DNA from: Symbiodinium kawagutii
Lineage: Eukaryota; Sar; Dinophyceae; Suessiales; Symbiodiniaceae
NCBI GenBank assembly: GCA_009767595.1
Contig: VSDK01027206.1
Span: 2,068-66,067, forward strand
Length of the DNA stretch: 64,000 bases
Direction of reading: 5' to 3'
Numbering within the stretch: the first letter of the stretch is position 1; the number at the start of each line of letters is the position of its first letter. This document shows positions 46,215 to 56,502 of this stretch, piece by piece. The notes under the pieces were generated by a model. That model saw only the letters and a program-made list of their open reading frames with translations. It ran no database searches and had not been told where the DNA came from. Position numbers and translations under genes: made by a program.

Positions 46215-46502
46215 CTCGGCGAACCAAAAAAAATTGGGCACTTGATTGATGATGAAAATGATTTTGATCAGGGTCGTTCTTTCAGCAATCAAACACAATC
46301 ATCTTTGCGGCATTCATTTCGAAAGATAAAGATCAATCAATATAATTATGGTTTTTGACCTTTATTAACAATTATTAAACCACTAAGGCTTGTGATGGCG
46401 GACATGGCGTCTTTGATGCTAGCGATTTCGAGTGGTGAAAATGGTTGGATTTGCAGAGCCATGGCTCACGATCTTTGAAGCTCGGGGGTAACCAACCATC
46501 AC

Positions 46503-46584
46503 CGACAGTCGATCAACTCAGCGATTGATCCCGGTGGGTCGCTCGGCAAGAAATTGCCCCCAACGGGTTGCGGTTGAATGAATC
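46503..46584 (-). CDS. Minus-strand gene at 46.7 kb, exon 2 (hypothetical)
   Basis: 82 bp between cacgttag and gtgatgg, phase 1 in and 2 out, reading FIQPQPVGGNFLPSDPPGSI then AELIDC. The acceptor lies just outside the family D copy, whose own terminal AG is mutated to AC. Confidence 0.6.
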
Positions 46585-46587
46585 CTA

Positions 46588-46690
46588 ACGTGGTTGGTGG
46601 TTGAACCGCCACTATGAAAAATCTTAGTCAACCAACCATTTGTTAGTAAATCATAGGGTAAATAAAAAATGTTTGAAACCATCAACCAGT
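46588..46690. mobile_element. Family D introner-like element
   Basis: cgtggttggtggttgaaccg and gtttgaaaccatcaaccag ends. It is the intron between exons 1 and 2 of the minus gene (46585-46686). Confidence 0.9.
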
Positions 46691-46747
46691 AACAGGCTGG
46701 AACACAGCACCACGTTCTCCAGTCGCTTGGTGTTCTGTGAGTTCCAC
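46687..46747 (-). CDS. Minus-strand gene at 46.7 kb, first visible exon (hypothetical)
   Basis: 61 bp between ttctttacacacag and gttgatgg, phase 0 in and 1 out, reading VELTEHQATGERGAVFQPVT. Its donor is the GT of the family D inverted repeat. A second frame (FFTHRWNSQNTKRLENVVL) is also open to the same donor, but its phase does not fit exon 2. Upstream exons must exist. The product of exons 1-8 is unknown. Confidence 0.6.
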
Positions 46748-46807
46748 CTGTGTGTAAAGAACTTGCGGTAAATAATTCGTCATGCTGTACTGAACATGTT
46801 TTAAGAT

Positions 46808-46900
46808 ACAGTCTGGTAAACTAAGCTGGAAGTGGAAAATGCGTCATTGATAGCGGCAGGCTCACCAATAAATTCATGGCGAAGGTGAGTTTACCAGCGG
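46808..46900. mobile_element. Family B introner-like element
   Basis: acagtctggtaaactaagct and aaggtgagtttaccagcgg ends. Confidence 0.8.
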
Positions 46901-47379
46901 TACCAATGACCTATACAGACTCAAAGTATCAGAGAAGAACAGCCATGAATCTGACTCGGTTGCTGCCCATGGCAGCCTGGAAACCTATCCGCATGGCTGG
47001 GTGAACCCCATAGCGTACCTCGGGTGGTTCTTATGATAATCACCGACTGCAAGGGCTCCAGGAACTGTTGAGATCACACTTAGGGTGTGTGGTTTCCATG
47101 ACCCATTGCACTCCAGAAACTGATTCAACTATCTTGAGGGTAGAACCCTAACTTGTTTTCAACTAAATCTTAACTTGACATTCATTGACACAAACTAAGG
47201 TGTATCTCTTCTAAACCTTGACGTTTGCTGACCCAAGCTCTCGAGCAGTGACCCAAGCCTTAGAGCTGATTCACTTCACCGGTGCTACCTGGATTCCTCG
47301 TTGAAAAACTTGACTGAGGAAATGCTTGGCCAACCGTACCAGCACCATCTAATGATGACCATTATCCGGCCAGTGTCTA

Positions 47380-47494
47380 ATGCCTATGGGTCAATATTAA
47401 TCAACCAATGATGCTTGGGAATCACCAAGAATAGTACGGAAAACAATGGTTAACAATGGGGGAATCAGGGGTACAGGGTTTTGACCCATAGCCT
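47380..47494. mobile_element. Family C introner-like element
   Basis: gcctatgggtcaatattaat and gggttttgacccatagcc ends, flanked by taat on each side, a possible target duplication. Confidence 0.85.
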
Positions 47495-47499
47495 AATGA

Positions 47500-47920
47500 C
47501 ATCTCATCTAACCATCTAACCATCTAAAGTATCTAATGAACGGAATTGTACCAGTTGTATTGAAACAGTTGCCAGCTATGGCCATGATCATGCATGATTT
47601 ACTCACCAGCAATCCCTGCTATTTTCACCATGATAGTCAGCAAGATAACTACCCATCATCGTTTTCCATTTCTCACCATTCCCGGTCAAAAGCATACTTG
47701 ACAAACCATGGCCATCATACATCATCGCCACTTTTTTCGAAACATTACTCACTATCAACTAAGTATCAATTTATGATCATCTTGTCATCAATTGACCATT
47801 GACCTTGCTAATTTCCCATCATTTAACCATCATTTTATCATCATTTAACCGTCAGCTAGCCAAGGAATCAGTCATCCTCGGAAAGGGACCCCCCGGAATG
47901 AGAATATAGTGATGGCTCAA
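47500..47920. other. AT-rich non-coding stretch
   Basis: No supported gene. Confidence 0.4.
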
Positions 47921-48286
47921 CCAGTTCATGTGGCGCCATCACCATCATTTCATTAGACCTCACCAACATCTAACCATCATTTGACCAACATTGAACCAAC
48001 ATATAGCCATCACTTAACCATCTACCAACATTTAACCAACCAATCAAACCATTTCACCATCATCTAACCATCATCTTGTTCAATTTATGATGGTTAACCA
48101 TGTCCTCAACCATCAGTTTGACCATCATTTAACCATCATCCAACCATCATTTCACCATCATCTAACCATCATCTTGTCCTCAACCATCACTTTGACCATC
48201 ATTTAACCACTATTTCACCCTGACTTCACCACCAAAACCCCTTGGGGCATTGCTGACCGCCCCCCCCCCGGCTGGGCTGGCGGTAC

Positions 48287-48327
48287 CCTGCCGTGGCATC
48301 GGCCAAGGCCACCTGGGGAGCCTCGTC
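48287..48327 (-). CDS. Micro-exon inside the fold-back (hypothetical)
   Basis: 41 bp on minus between gcccccag and gtaccg, phase 0 in and 2 out, reading DEAPQVALADATA, with G in most first positions. It is isolated; its strand and host gene are tentative. Confidence 0.4.
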
Positions 48328-48360
48328 CTGGGGGCTCGTTTTGGTGGGTTTTTTTTTGTG

Positions 48361-48476
48361 ATGTGGTGGTTTCTCAAAATAGGGGGTACCCCAAAAAATG
48401 GTTGGTTTATTACTATACAGTACATGACTACTAATGGATGACTTGGGGGTACCCCTATGACTTGAGAAACACGCAT
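48361..48476. mobile_element. Family A introner-like element
   Basis: tgtggtggtttctcaaaata and atgacttgagaaacacgca ends, flanked by TG. It abuts the next family C element directly. Confidence 0.9.
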
Positions 48477-48677
48477 GTGGCTGTGGGTAAAACCCGGCTA
48501 GTCCTCCTGGTTCCCCGATCATTAGCCAGGCTGTTTTCCCTATAGTTTTGTTGGGTATTATCCCCATCAGTCGGTTGGTTAACTGCTTGACCCATAGCCA
48601 TATATAGCTGGTATATCCCTTATTATTGTTGGTAAATCCTCCATTAGTTGGTTGGCTTATATTGACCCACTGCCATG
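48475..48677. mobile_element. Family C introner-like element, long form
   Basis: atgtggctgtgggtaaaacc and tattgacccactgccatg ends. An extra internal block repeats the right end (cttgacccatagccatatat). Confidence 0.85.
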
Positions 48678-48964
48678 TTTGGTGCTTACGGACATGGTAA
48701 ATTGAAGGGTCAATGATGGTGGATGGTTGATGGTGAAATGGTGGTGAATTATGATGGTTCATGGTGAAATGATGGTTGGTGGTCGGTTAAGGACATGGTC
48801 AACCATCATACATTGAACAAGATGATGGTTAGATGATGGTGAAATGGTGGTTAGATGATGGTTAGATGATGGTTAATGGTGAAATGATGGTTAGATGGTG
48901 AAATGGTGGTTGAATGGTATTGAATGGTAGTAAATAGTGGTAAAATGCTAGCTAAATGGAAAAA

Positions 48965-49560
48965 CAAACGTGCTGATTCAATTGTGGTCAAGTGATGGTT
49001 AAGTGATGTTTGATTGTTGGCTGAATGCTGATGGTTGGCGATGGTTGAGAGTTGAATTGATGGTTAGTTGATGTTAGTTAGTAGTTGATGGTTTATGACA
49101 GTGAAATGATGGTGAGTTGATGGCAAAGGAATGGATGTATGGTGAATGGAATGGTTAAGCACTTTTTAATGAGGTTGAATTGATGGCTAATTGGTGGTTG
49201 ATTGGTTGATTGATATCTTTAGAGTGCTTCAAGTGGTGAACTGATGATTACTTTATAGTAGATAATGGTTAGTACTACTGGTCAATTGATGGTGTGATGG
49301 TGAATGAAGACGACAAATGGATGGTGAATTGATGCTTTGTTAGTGGATAAGTGATGGATGATTAGTGGTGGATTCATAGCCAAGAGTGAATGGACAATGG
49401 CTACAGTCTATAAGAATGATTAATCAACATCACTTGCAACCACTTAATCAATAATGGCTACAGTAGTCATCGTTCAAGCGTTCATAGCGGTAATGCCAAC
49501 CAGGATCAACCAGCGGTGAAGCACACAAGTGTACACAATTAGAGCGGTAAAGTAGCCTCA
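48965..49560. repeat. GATGGTTAG-type repeat field
   Basis: Diverged gttgatggttagttgatg units; no gene. Confidence 0.7.
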
Positions 49561-49571
49561 AAGCTCAAAGT

Positions 49572-49676
49572 CACCCTCTGGTAAGGTAACCTCAGAGCTA
49601 AAAATCATATGTTTTATGGGTAAAACCAATATAAATGGTGGATTTTCCGATTCCAGGTTAGTTTGCCAGAGTGTAA
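49572..49676. mobile_element. Family B introner-like element
   Basis: accctctggtaaggtaacct and aggttagtttgccagagtgt ends, with aatggtggattttccgattc inside. Confidence 0.85.
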
Positions 49677-50186
49677 CACATGACCATTGGAAAGCAAGTA
49701 AAAGGTTGACATCAAGAGCGCGGGGAATCCGTCAAATATCGCGACTTTCGTACTTACTTGTCAGTATCATGCCAGTCACTACAAGAGATGGATGTATTTT
49801 TTGGCGGGCAAAAATGATTTGAGGGAAATGATGCTGAAGGATGACTAGACTCTGGTCACTAGAGATGTAGCAGCTCAAGAGGGGCCGCACTTCTCACAAT
49901 CCTCTCCTGCGAAGCATGTCAAGGGGATCATCAAACCCACTCAGCAAGAGATCAACTGAACGAAAGGTGTGGACATGGGCAGAATTGCAGACTGGTTCGC
50001 GGTCAGTCTCAATGTCACACACGTGACTTCGTTGCGACGCTTACGCTGAACCAAGGAGAGAAATAAAAATTGTAATGCTCCAGAAGCTAATAAACCACTA
50101 CCAGTTCGGTAGTTTTGATCCAGCAGTTGAATTGCACCACCATCAACCCATCATAGGGCTTTGTTCATGTGGATCTAGTACCTAAG

Positions 50187-50348
50187 TTTATGGGCACATT
50201 ATTGCAAATATTGGCACGCTCAATTCTCGCTGGCACAGGTTTCGGCAGCACATTTCTTGGCAAACCATCGGTCCGTCACGGATGTGTAGCAGCGTTTGAA
50301 GCCCATGCATTCGATTCTATATCTTGCCACAAGCACCAACGCAGAATA
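50187..50348 (+). CDS. Candidate exon, strand uncertain
   Basis: 162 bp between gtacctaag and gtaagg, 54 codons, phase 0/0, reading FMGTLLQILARSILAGTGFG then STFLGKPSVRHGCVAAFEAH. The donor is near consensus. Minus is also open (YYSALVLVARYRIECMGFKR), and neighbouring exons are minus. Confidence 0.4.
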
Positions 50349-50558
50349 GTAAGGAAAACATGGGTTTGTCCATAAATGGTGGTACCTACTAGCCATCCAA
50401 CTAGAGCCATTGGTAATAGGACACCACCAGTTTTGGGGGTGAACCATTTTCAGACAAAGCTGCATTTACTGTTGAAAACTTTGGAAATCAAAATACATGC
50501 AGTTGTGAGTCGAAGGACATGTGTTCCCCAAGCTACCCCCTTAGTCAGCGGATGCAAC

Positions 50559-50682
50559 ATGCGGGTGTTTCTCAAGTCATAGGTGTACCCCCAAATCACC
50601 CTTGTTTAATCATTTACAGTACTGTAATAAACTAACCATTGTTTGGGATCCCCATGGGTCCCCTATTTTGAGAAACCACCAT
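50559..50682. mobile_element. Family A introner-like element
   Basis: atgcgggtgtttctcaagtc and ctattttgagaaaccaccat ends, flanked by TG on both sides. Confidence 0.9.
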
Positions 50683-50939
50683 GCAAGCTGCAGCCCATAT
50701 TTTTCCGGTTGTTGGCAATGCATTCATCTTTGCTCCAAACATTCACGCTCAAGGAAATGCCAATTGGGCGCACAATACTTATTTCATAGTCACCAAATGC
50801 ACTGCGATCCTTGGTCCTTGAGTTTTCTTGGGTCGCACCAATCATTTCCAAGAATCATCATAAAACCACTATTGACCTTTATTGACCCCATTATTCACAA
50901 CGATTATCCATGACTGGCCATTACCAAGGCATTAGTCAC

Positions 50940-51057
50940 CATGACTGGCCCGGATGTATCCCGGTTGTTCACGCCTGACGAACCCCACGTCACCACTGCA
51001 ACCGCCCGCCTTTACCGCTAACTCTTTGTGCAGGACCAGCAATCGCAAGACTGCCTC
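50940..51057 (-). CDS. Internal exon (hypothetical)
   Basis: 118 bp on minus between cgacccggccag and gtgact, phase 0 in and 1 out, reading EAVLRLLVLHKELAVKAGGC then SGDVGFVRREQPGYIRASH. G dominates first positions. It fits as a successor of the 52029-52175 exon (phase 0). Confidence 0.6.
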
Positions 51058-51059
51058 CT

Positions 51060-52010
51060 GGCCGGGTCGAGACGGAAGTTGTGGGCAATGGATTAATGCC
51101 AAGCCAGGATTACTATTATATAGTGGGAACATATTGGTATATATTTGGTGATATGTTGATATATACCAATACGGAACATATTATAGTGGTAAAATCTTGG
51201 CATATATTTGGTGATATAGTGGTAACATATTGGTATATACACTTGGTTAATCTTGGTTATATACGGTGGTATAGCTAAAACCCATTGGTATAACTGCTAT
51301 ATCTAATGTTCACCAAGGATGGAGCTAAACCTCTGGTTGCTTAGTAGGGTTATCCCCAAAAACCTTGGTTTTCCATTGAAAAGGTACCCCCCTATTCATC
51401 AACGTTGGATTTATTAATCTGCTCTTTCCATTAAGGTGTCTGATGGCAAAATCATTCAGGAACCCAACCAACCTTGAAAACACATGAATAAGTTAAGCAA
51501 TTCAACTGAACCACCTGTCATTCAGGATTCTAAGGTTTTCCTTCAACTTTTAAGCGTTGGTAGAGGGGCCTAATCCTATGTTAAAATCCAGCACAGCACG
51601 TTCAACCCAGCACGTTCAACGGAGTACTAGTCCAACCAGCCTAGTTCTGATGGCAACTGCTGACCACCATGTTTTTTTTTCACTCAAAATTCATGAGGAA
51701 TCTCTTCCCACTATCACTAGACCTACGACGTTTTAGTAACCGCGGGGGGCGCCAGTGGTAGGGGGAAAAATCCGATTTAGTTTGTGAAAAAAATGGTTCA
51801 ACACTATGCGCCCACCAACATCTACAAATCTTAATGAACACAACCGCCAACTTTCAGGGCAACCACCTGCCGAGTTGAACGGTCACTTCAACCAATCATG
51901 GCATTGGTAATGTATTTGGCTGTTTTTGGAAGCAACATATCAACATATGGTTTTAGATGATTTTAGTAATTGGTAATTAATGATTCATATTATGGTCAAA
52001 CAAATTGATA
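51060..52010. other. Non-coding stretch
   Basis: Repeats of gtaacatattggtatatatt at 51120-51290; otherwise AT-rich with no island. Confidence 0.5.
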
Positions 52011-52028
52011 ACTCCAGCCTTTGCCAAC

Positions 52029-52175
52029 CATGGGCCAGCCGTCATCCTGCAACGCCATCATTGCACTTCCAGCGGAGCGGCCAGCGGCCCCCCACCACGA
52101 AAAAATCAGCGCTGGCCGAACCGCCTCCATTTGTGACACCGAACCGCCCAAACCGAAACTGTTTCCTCGGCCAAG
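52029..52175 (-). CDS. Internal exon, Gly/Trp-containing (hypothetical)
   Basis: 147 bp on minus between tcgagcag and gttggc, 49 codons, phase 0/0, reading LGRGNSFGLGGSVSQMEAVR then ALIFSWWGAAGRSAGSAMMA. Composition and length support coding; the family is not recognised. Confidence 0.6.
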
Positions 52176-52199
52176 CTGCTCGATATATGCACCTATGTA

Positions 52200-54200
52200 G
52201 GCAAGATTTTGAGTATTAATTAGTATATGTAGGTAATATTTTAACAGCAATTAGTAGGTACCTATGACCTCAAGTTCAAATGTTTCCTGGTCAGCACTTG
52301 TACATCCAAACGTACTAGAAATAAGTACCTCCCCCCCTTTTCGTACTACATTTCATCAAAACGCTGCAAAATCATCAAGAATGATTGATTCGTACCACTT
52401 TTCTTGAGCTCGTCAACTTCTTTGAAATGTGCACTACTTTTTTCACACTACAACTCAAAATTTCCACATGGATGGCAACTGATGGCAAATTTAGAGCGCA
52501 ATTTGTGCGCAATGTTGTGCAATTTGTGCGCAACTCGGCGCAATTTTCAAAAAGTAGTACACTTGGTCACACATCGTATCAAAGTATCCCATCTACCACC
52601 CCAAAACGTACTATTTTTTTTGGGATCCTACTACTTTTTTGGGATCGCACTATTTTTTGCAATTCGTCAAAAAATTGAATTGTTTTATTTTTTCTATGTC
52701 AGTCAGATGTCTCGGTAGTAATAAGTAGGTACCTATGACCTCAAATTCAAATGTTTCCTGATCTCCGCAAGTACCTTTTCCAAATAAAAAGTGATCATTC
52801 AATTGACCATATGAAAATAATTTAACATCTGAGGCGTCGTCAAAACCTCTTGTTGGAGGCCAGTACCAAAATCAAAGGGTATCGGTTTTTTGGGGGGACC
52901 CTATCGCTTTACATAGTTTTGTATCAATTAAAAAACACACATGAAAAAAAATACAACATAAAACGGTATTGCTTAATTAAATGAAGCAAGGTCCAAATTC
53001 ATGGTTTCAGGCAGTACAATGGGTCAGTTTGTCAGCCCCCTATCCTTGCACACTGTTTCTGCATCCATTACATGTGATACGAACTCTCACTATGTAATGT
53101 ATTGCCCTGACTTTTGCAGTCACTGACATTGACTAATCTGGGTCGAAAGCCGCCATCTATTTTTGAATTGTCCTTGCTGGCAATGGTGCTGTTGCTGCCG
53201 CTGCTGCTGCTGTGACGAATGCCGTTGTTGCAGTGCAGTCGTCAATATTTCATCATTGCCGGCAGGGTTGCGTTTTGAAAAAATAGCGCTGAAGACACTT
53301 GTCTCTTTGTTTTATCCACATATCCATACAAAAGGGACCCCTCAATACTAAATTAAGCTTTGCTGGTTTTGACGGTAGCTCATATGAATCCCTAAGCGAG
53401 TGAAAAAACATCCATATAAAGCATGTACAATATTCAGACAGACATTTGCAACAACATTGACCATGGGATGGTTTCAACTCTCCGTGAGAAAACGTTCTTT
53501 GGTCGTGCAGACTGCTCGCGCCTGTGCGCGATCCTCGCGGCAAATGGATTGAAAATTTTCACAATGCAATTTATCCGCGCATGTTTCTTATATTGTTGGA
53601 AAACAAAAAAGGACCTCATAAAAAAAACCACCAACCATGGCAATAAATATCCATTTGAGGCCAAGGGTAGGTGACGCAAGCTAGCATTGCAAAACATTTG
53701 ACCGAAAAAACAACGATAAACCATGCATTCATTTTGTCATGGAAATCCGCAACATGCAACGACCTGGGAGAAATTGAGCCTGATGAGGGGGGGGGCAATA
53801 ATTGAACTATCCAATGAATTGTGACTTTTGGAAGTCCTGTTCCTGCCAATTACTTGCTAAAACAAGAGCAACTTCAGCTAGCTGACGCTAGATTCCGTCA
53901 TTAACAAAAATTAAAAACGCACGACTTGTCCGCGCGGTTTCCAGGGTCTATGTGAGCGTTTGGTTCAGAGCTGCCTCGATCTCAGCGTCTGTTTTCAACG
54001 TCATGGCGTCGGCTGAACCCACCACTCTGGATGAGTCTACATCTGCCAACGCAACGGTTTGAACTTGAAAAAAGGTTCAGTGCATGTGAAATAAATTGGA
54101 ATGAAATTGTATTCATGGTCCAGTTGTTCAGATTCCTATCTTGGAAAAAGGGTAATTCATGGTTTTGCGCACCCTAAGCACCTGCGCAGCAACAAGTAGC
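52200..54200. other. AT-rich stretch without supported exons
   Basis: Contains agtaggtacctatgacctca twice (about 52250 and 52721). Homopolymer-rich stretches and a short (CTG)n at 53190-53210 are also present. A plus frame at 53460-53670 (TFFGRADCSRLCAILAANGL) is a weak exon candidate. Confidence 0.4.
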
Positions 54201-54239
54201 AACATCAACGATGAAGCAACAAACAAACAAATATAACCA

Positions 54240-54645
54240 TCAAACATCATCAATGTACATCGAAAATAACGCGCGCTCCTGCTTCCTAGCAAGCCCCAAG
54301 GCCACAACAGTTTCAGAGCTGTGGTGGCCAGGCATCAAATTCCAAGAGCAGATTGTTTTCAGAATGACGAGCCCCTGGGAAACATCGCAACGCGCTGCCC
54401 GTGCCGAAGCTGGAGCTCTCAACAAATCGCCCCTTCAGCCGAAAGCGACATCCCTTCTCAAGCCTACTAGCAATCACGAATACAGATTGCAACACTGCAT
54501 GCGCCCCCTGTTCTTCTGCGCGGTATGTTCCGCTTTCCGCGTGCGCTGTGGTAGAGGGGGTTCCGCACCTGTGCTGCCGTAGCTCGCCGGATGTTCTTGA
54601 ATACGATGTCTCCCTTTTTGCTGATAACTTAGGACACAAACGCAT
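54240..54645 (-). CDS. Minus-strand coding region (hypothetical)
   Basis: Overlapping minus frames, including VLQSVFVIASRLEKGCRFRL, SALRCFPGARHSENNLLLEF and SARAARCDVSQGLVILKTIC. A plus frame of 123 codons is also open, so the strand and splicing are uncertain. Confidence 0.35.
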
Positions 54646-54841
54646 CGAAACCTTTTTTTCTAGTACAGCATCAAAATGCTTTTGGCACAGAAGGGGTTGT
54701 GGATTAATTTACCTTTTAAGATTCTAGGTTCTTTTAGGGTTGTGGGGTGGGTGCCATGGGTGGAGGCGTCAGGCTGGCGATGCTATCCAAGGTCCAATGC
54801 GAAACTGGTCCAACAAAACCCATCAGAAGTGCAAGCCAAAA

Positions 54842-54854
54842 TTAAATATGGTTG
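54842..54854 (-). CDS. Small gene at 55.2 kb, last exon
   Basis: Begins after the family A acceptor (ttttgag) in phase 2 and reads CNHI before a TAA. It is 13 bp including the stop. Confidence 0.35.
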
Positions 54855-54953
54855 CTCAAAACTGGGAACCCCCAGAACAGTTGCTTTATCACTATATAGA
54901 TGGTGAATATTGGATGATTTGGGGGTACCCCCAGCTATTGAGAAACCACCAAA
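54847..54953. mobile_element. Family A introner-like element
   Basis: tatggttgctcaaaactggg and gctattgagaaaccaccaaa ends. As an intron on minus it spans 54855-54946. Confidence 0.85.
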
Positions 54954-55087
54954 TGGCCTCACCAAAGGATTCTACATCACAAGCTTTGCGAAGGACATCA
55001 GAAGCGACAACAAAATACGTCACAAGCGAATGCCTCTCCGGAAAGCTCTCAAGGCAATCTCTTCCCGCTGCACAAGCCTGCCCTATG
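54947..55087 (-). CDS. Small gene at 55.2 kb, exon 2, bounded by two introners
   Basis: 141 bp, starting at the family E acceptor (acctggaag) and ending at the family A donor (tggtg/gtttctc), phase 2 in and 2 out, reading IGQACAAGRDCLESFPERHS then LVTYFVVASDVLRKACDVES and FGEAIW. G bias at first positions favours minus. No family is recognised. Confidence 0.6.
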
Positions 55088-55184
55088 CTTCCAGGTACCC
55101 TTACTATGTTAAGTAACCAGTTGGTTTCTACCATTGTTGTTTGGGGTTGGTTACCTACTATTGGCTGGTAACCGGAAGAATAGG
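55084..55184. mobile_element. Family E introner-like element
   Basis: tatgcttccaggtaccctta and ggctggtaaccggaagaata ends. On minus the intron is 55088-55172: cttccg/gttacc ... cctggaag. Confidence 0.9.
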
Positions 55185-55246
55185 GCTGGCTTAAGTGAGG
55201 GAACTATTCTTCGAACACTTTGGTTTGAAGGATTGCCAATGAACAT
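55173..55246 (-). CDS. Small gene at 55.2 kb, possible first exon
   Basis: ATG at 55246, then MFIGNPSNQSVRRIVPSLKP and ALFF, ending ttccg/gttacc in phase 2, which matches exon 2. With exons 2 and 3 this gives 75 codons plus a stop. It could instead be an internal exon of a larger gene. Confidence 0.5.
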
Positions 55247-55352
55247 GCTTGTGGCCCCCCCCCAGCTGCCACCCCTATGGCTCGTTGATGGCTGATATGA
55301 TGGTGGATGCTGCTTAGTAGCGGTTCATGTTTTTTGTTTAACAATCAATCAC

Positions 55353-55420
<68 letters not shown>

Positions 55421-55452
55421 CTGGTGGTGGTGGCGGTGGTGGTGGTGGTGGT
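55353..55452. repeat. (ATG)n then (GGT)n microsatellite
   Basis: About 22 ATG triplets followed by GGT/GGC triplets. Confidence 0.95.
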
Positions 55453-55463
55453 TAACCACAATA

Positions 55464-55684
55464 AGTTGAGGTGCAAAATGTTTGATCACTCTTATAGTGG
55501 GATGTCATTCCATATGGGTGTCCATAATTTGAGCGACTTGATGGTTGCGGTAATGCACATGAAACCCCGGAAATGGATTAACCCAGGGGAAACCGCAGAA
55601 CTCCTATCTATGTCCCGGTACAGTGAAAAGCGTTGGGTTTTGAATGATCCCGCAGTTGTGGGCAAAACACATGACTACAACTAA
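55464..55684 (+). CDS. Plus-strand coding region ending in a stop (hypothetical)
   Basis: Open from just after the microsatellite to a TAA at 55682-55684, about 70 codons: FDHSYSGMSFHMGVHNLSDL, KPRKWINPGETAELLSMSRY, KRWVLNDPAVVGKTHDYN. It looks like a terminal exon; acceptor ataagttgag is possible. A family A copy follows 6 bp after the stop. Confidence 0.45.
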
Positions 55685-55689
55685 TCCAT

Positions 55690-55797
55690 ATGGTGGTTTC
55701 TCAAAATAGTGGACCCCCCAAGTCATCCTTCTATTGAAAGCCATTTACAATAATGAACCAACCATTTTTGGGGATCACTATTTTGAGAAACGCTCAT
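55690..55797. mobile_element. Family A introner-like element
   Basis: atggtggtttctcaaaatag and ctattttgagaaacgctcat ends, flanked by TA on both sides. Confidence 0.9.
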
Positions 55798-56220
55798 ATT
55801 TCGTGATAAACTTCATATATGATTGGTTTATCCTAGATATCACATGATGTCACCCATATCTAGTGATCATTTTGAGAAACACCAATATCTAGTGATTTAT
55901 CCTCATGATTGGTCTAACCATGAAAGCTGAGGCCGCCACGTTGCTTACACCCATCACTTCCAGGTTGCCATGAAGATCCATGTAACACAAATGCCATGTA
56001 ACGACTATCAACCATTCACGGCAACCACTATGAACCACGGTCAACTCATGATGTATTCCGACACATGAACAAATCGCTTTGAACAATACCATCTAGCAAC
56101 AACTGATACAATCAACTATTCAAATGCCATCAACTTATATCTTCAAATTCTATAAGCAACTTATTCAAAGTCTATAGCCGTACACATCACGAATCAAACG
56201 AGTGCATGTAGGTTCAACAG

Positions 56221-56328
56221 TCTTCAGGCCCAGGGTCCAGCAGCATCTTGAAGCACGGCGTTCAAAACCTGAAGGCCCGCATCGGGGTCTCCCGTGTGGT
56301 GAGTTGGGCTACCGGGAGATGACCGTGG
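56221..56328 (-). CDS. Coding island next to a family C element, minus favoured
   Basis: Minus reads GDPDAGLQVLNAVLQDAAGP then WA and a stop, with G in most first positions. The acceptor would be cccggtag. Plus is also open (PRVQQHLEARRSKPEGPHRG) and ends at the element's gaccgtgg/gtcaaa. Confidence 0.45.
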
Positions 56329-56502
56329 GTCAAAACCACGTACCCCTGGTTCCCCGATCATTCACCATTGTTTTCCCTATAGTTTTGTTGGGTATTATCC
56401 CCATCAGTTGGTTGCTTGTTGTTGGTTGCTTGTTTTCCTTATTATTGGTTGCTTATTATCCCCTCATGAAATTGGTTGCTTAACATTGACCCATAGCCAG
56501 AT
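56318..56502. mobile_element. Family C introner-like element, long form
   Basis: gaccgtgggtcaaaaccacg and acattgacccatagccag ends, with the internal ttggttgctt repeated. Confidence 0.85.

Larger units (their letters stand above)
47930..48960. repeat. Large fold-back (inverted repeat) region
   Basis: The left arm at 48047-48112 (ttcaccatcatctaaccatc ... atggttaaccatgtcctcaa) is the near-exact reverse complement of 48783-48846 (ttaaggacatggtcaaccat ... agatgatggtgaaatgg). Wider flanks made of ACCATCAT and GATGGTGA units extend the palindrome. The roughly 670-bp centre holds a small exon, a family A and a family C element. Confidence 0.8.

Noticed and set aside
48226..48762. 178-codon minus frame
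   Set aside because: It runs through a family A and a family C element; only a 41-bp piece has coding character.
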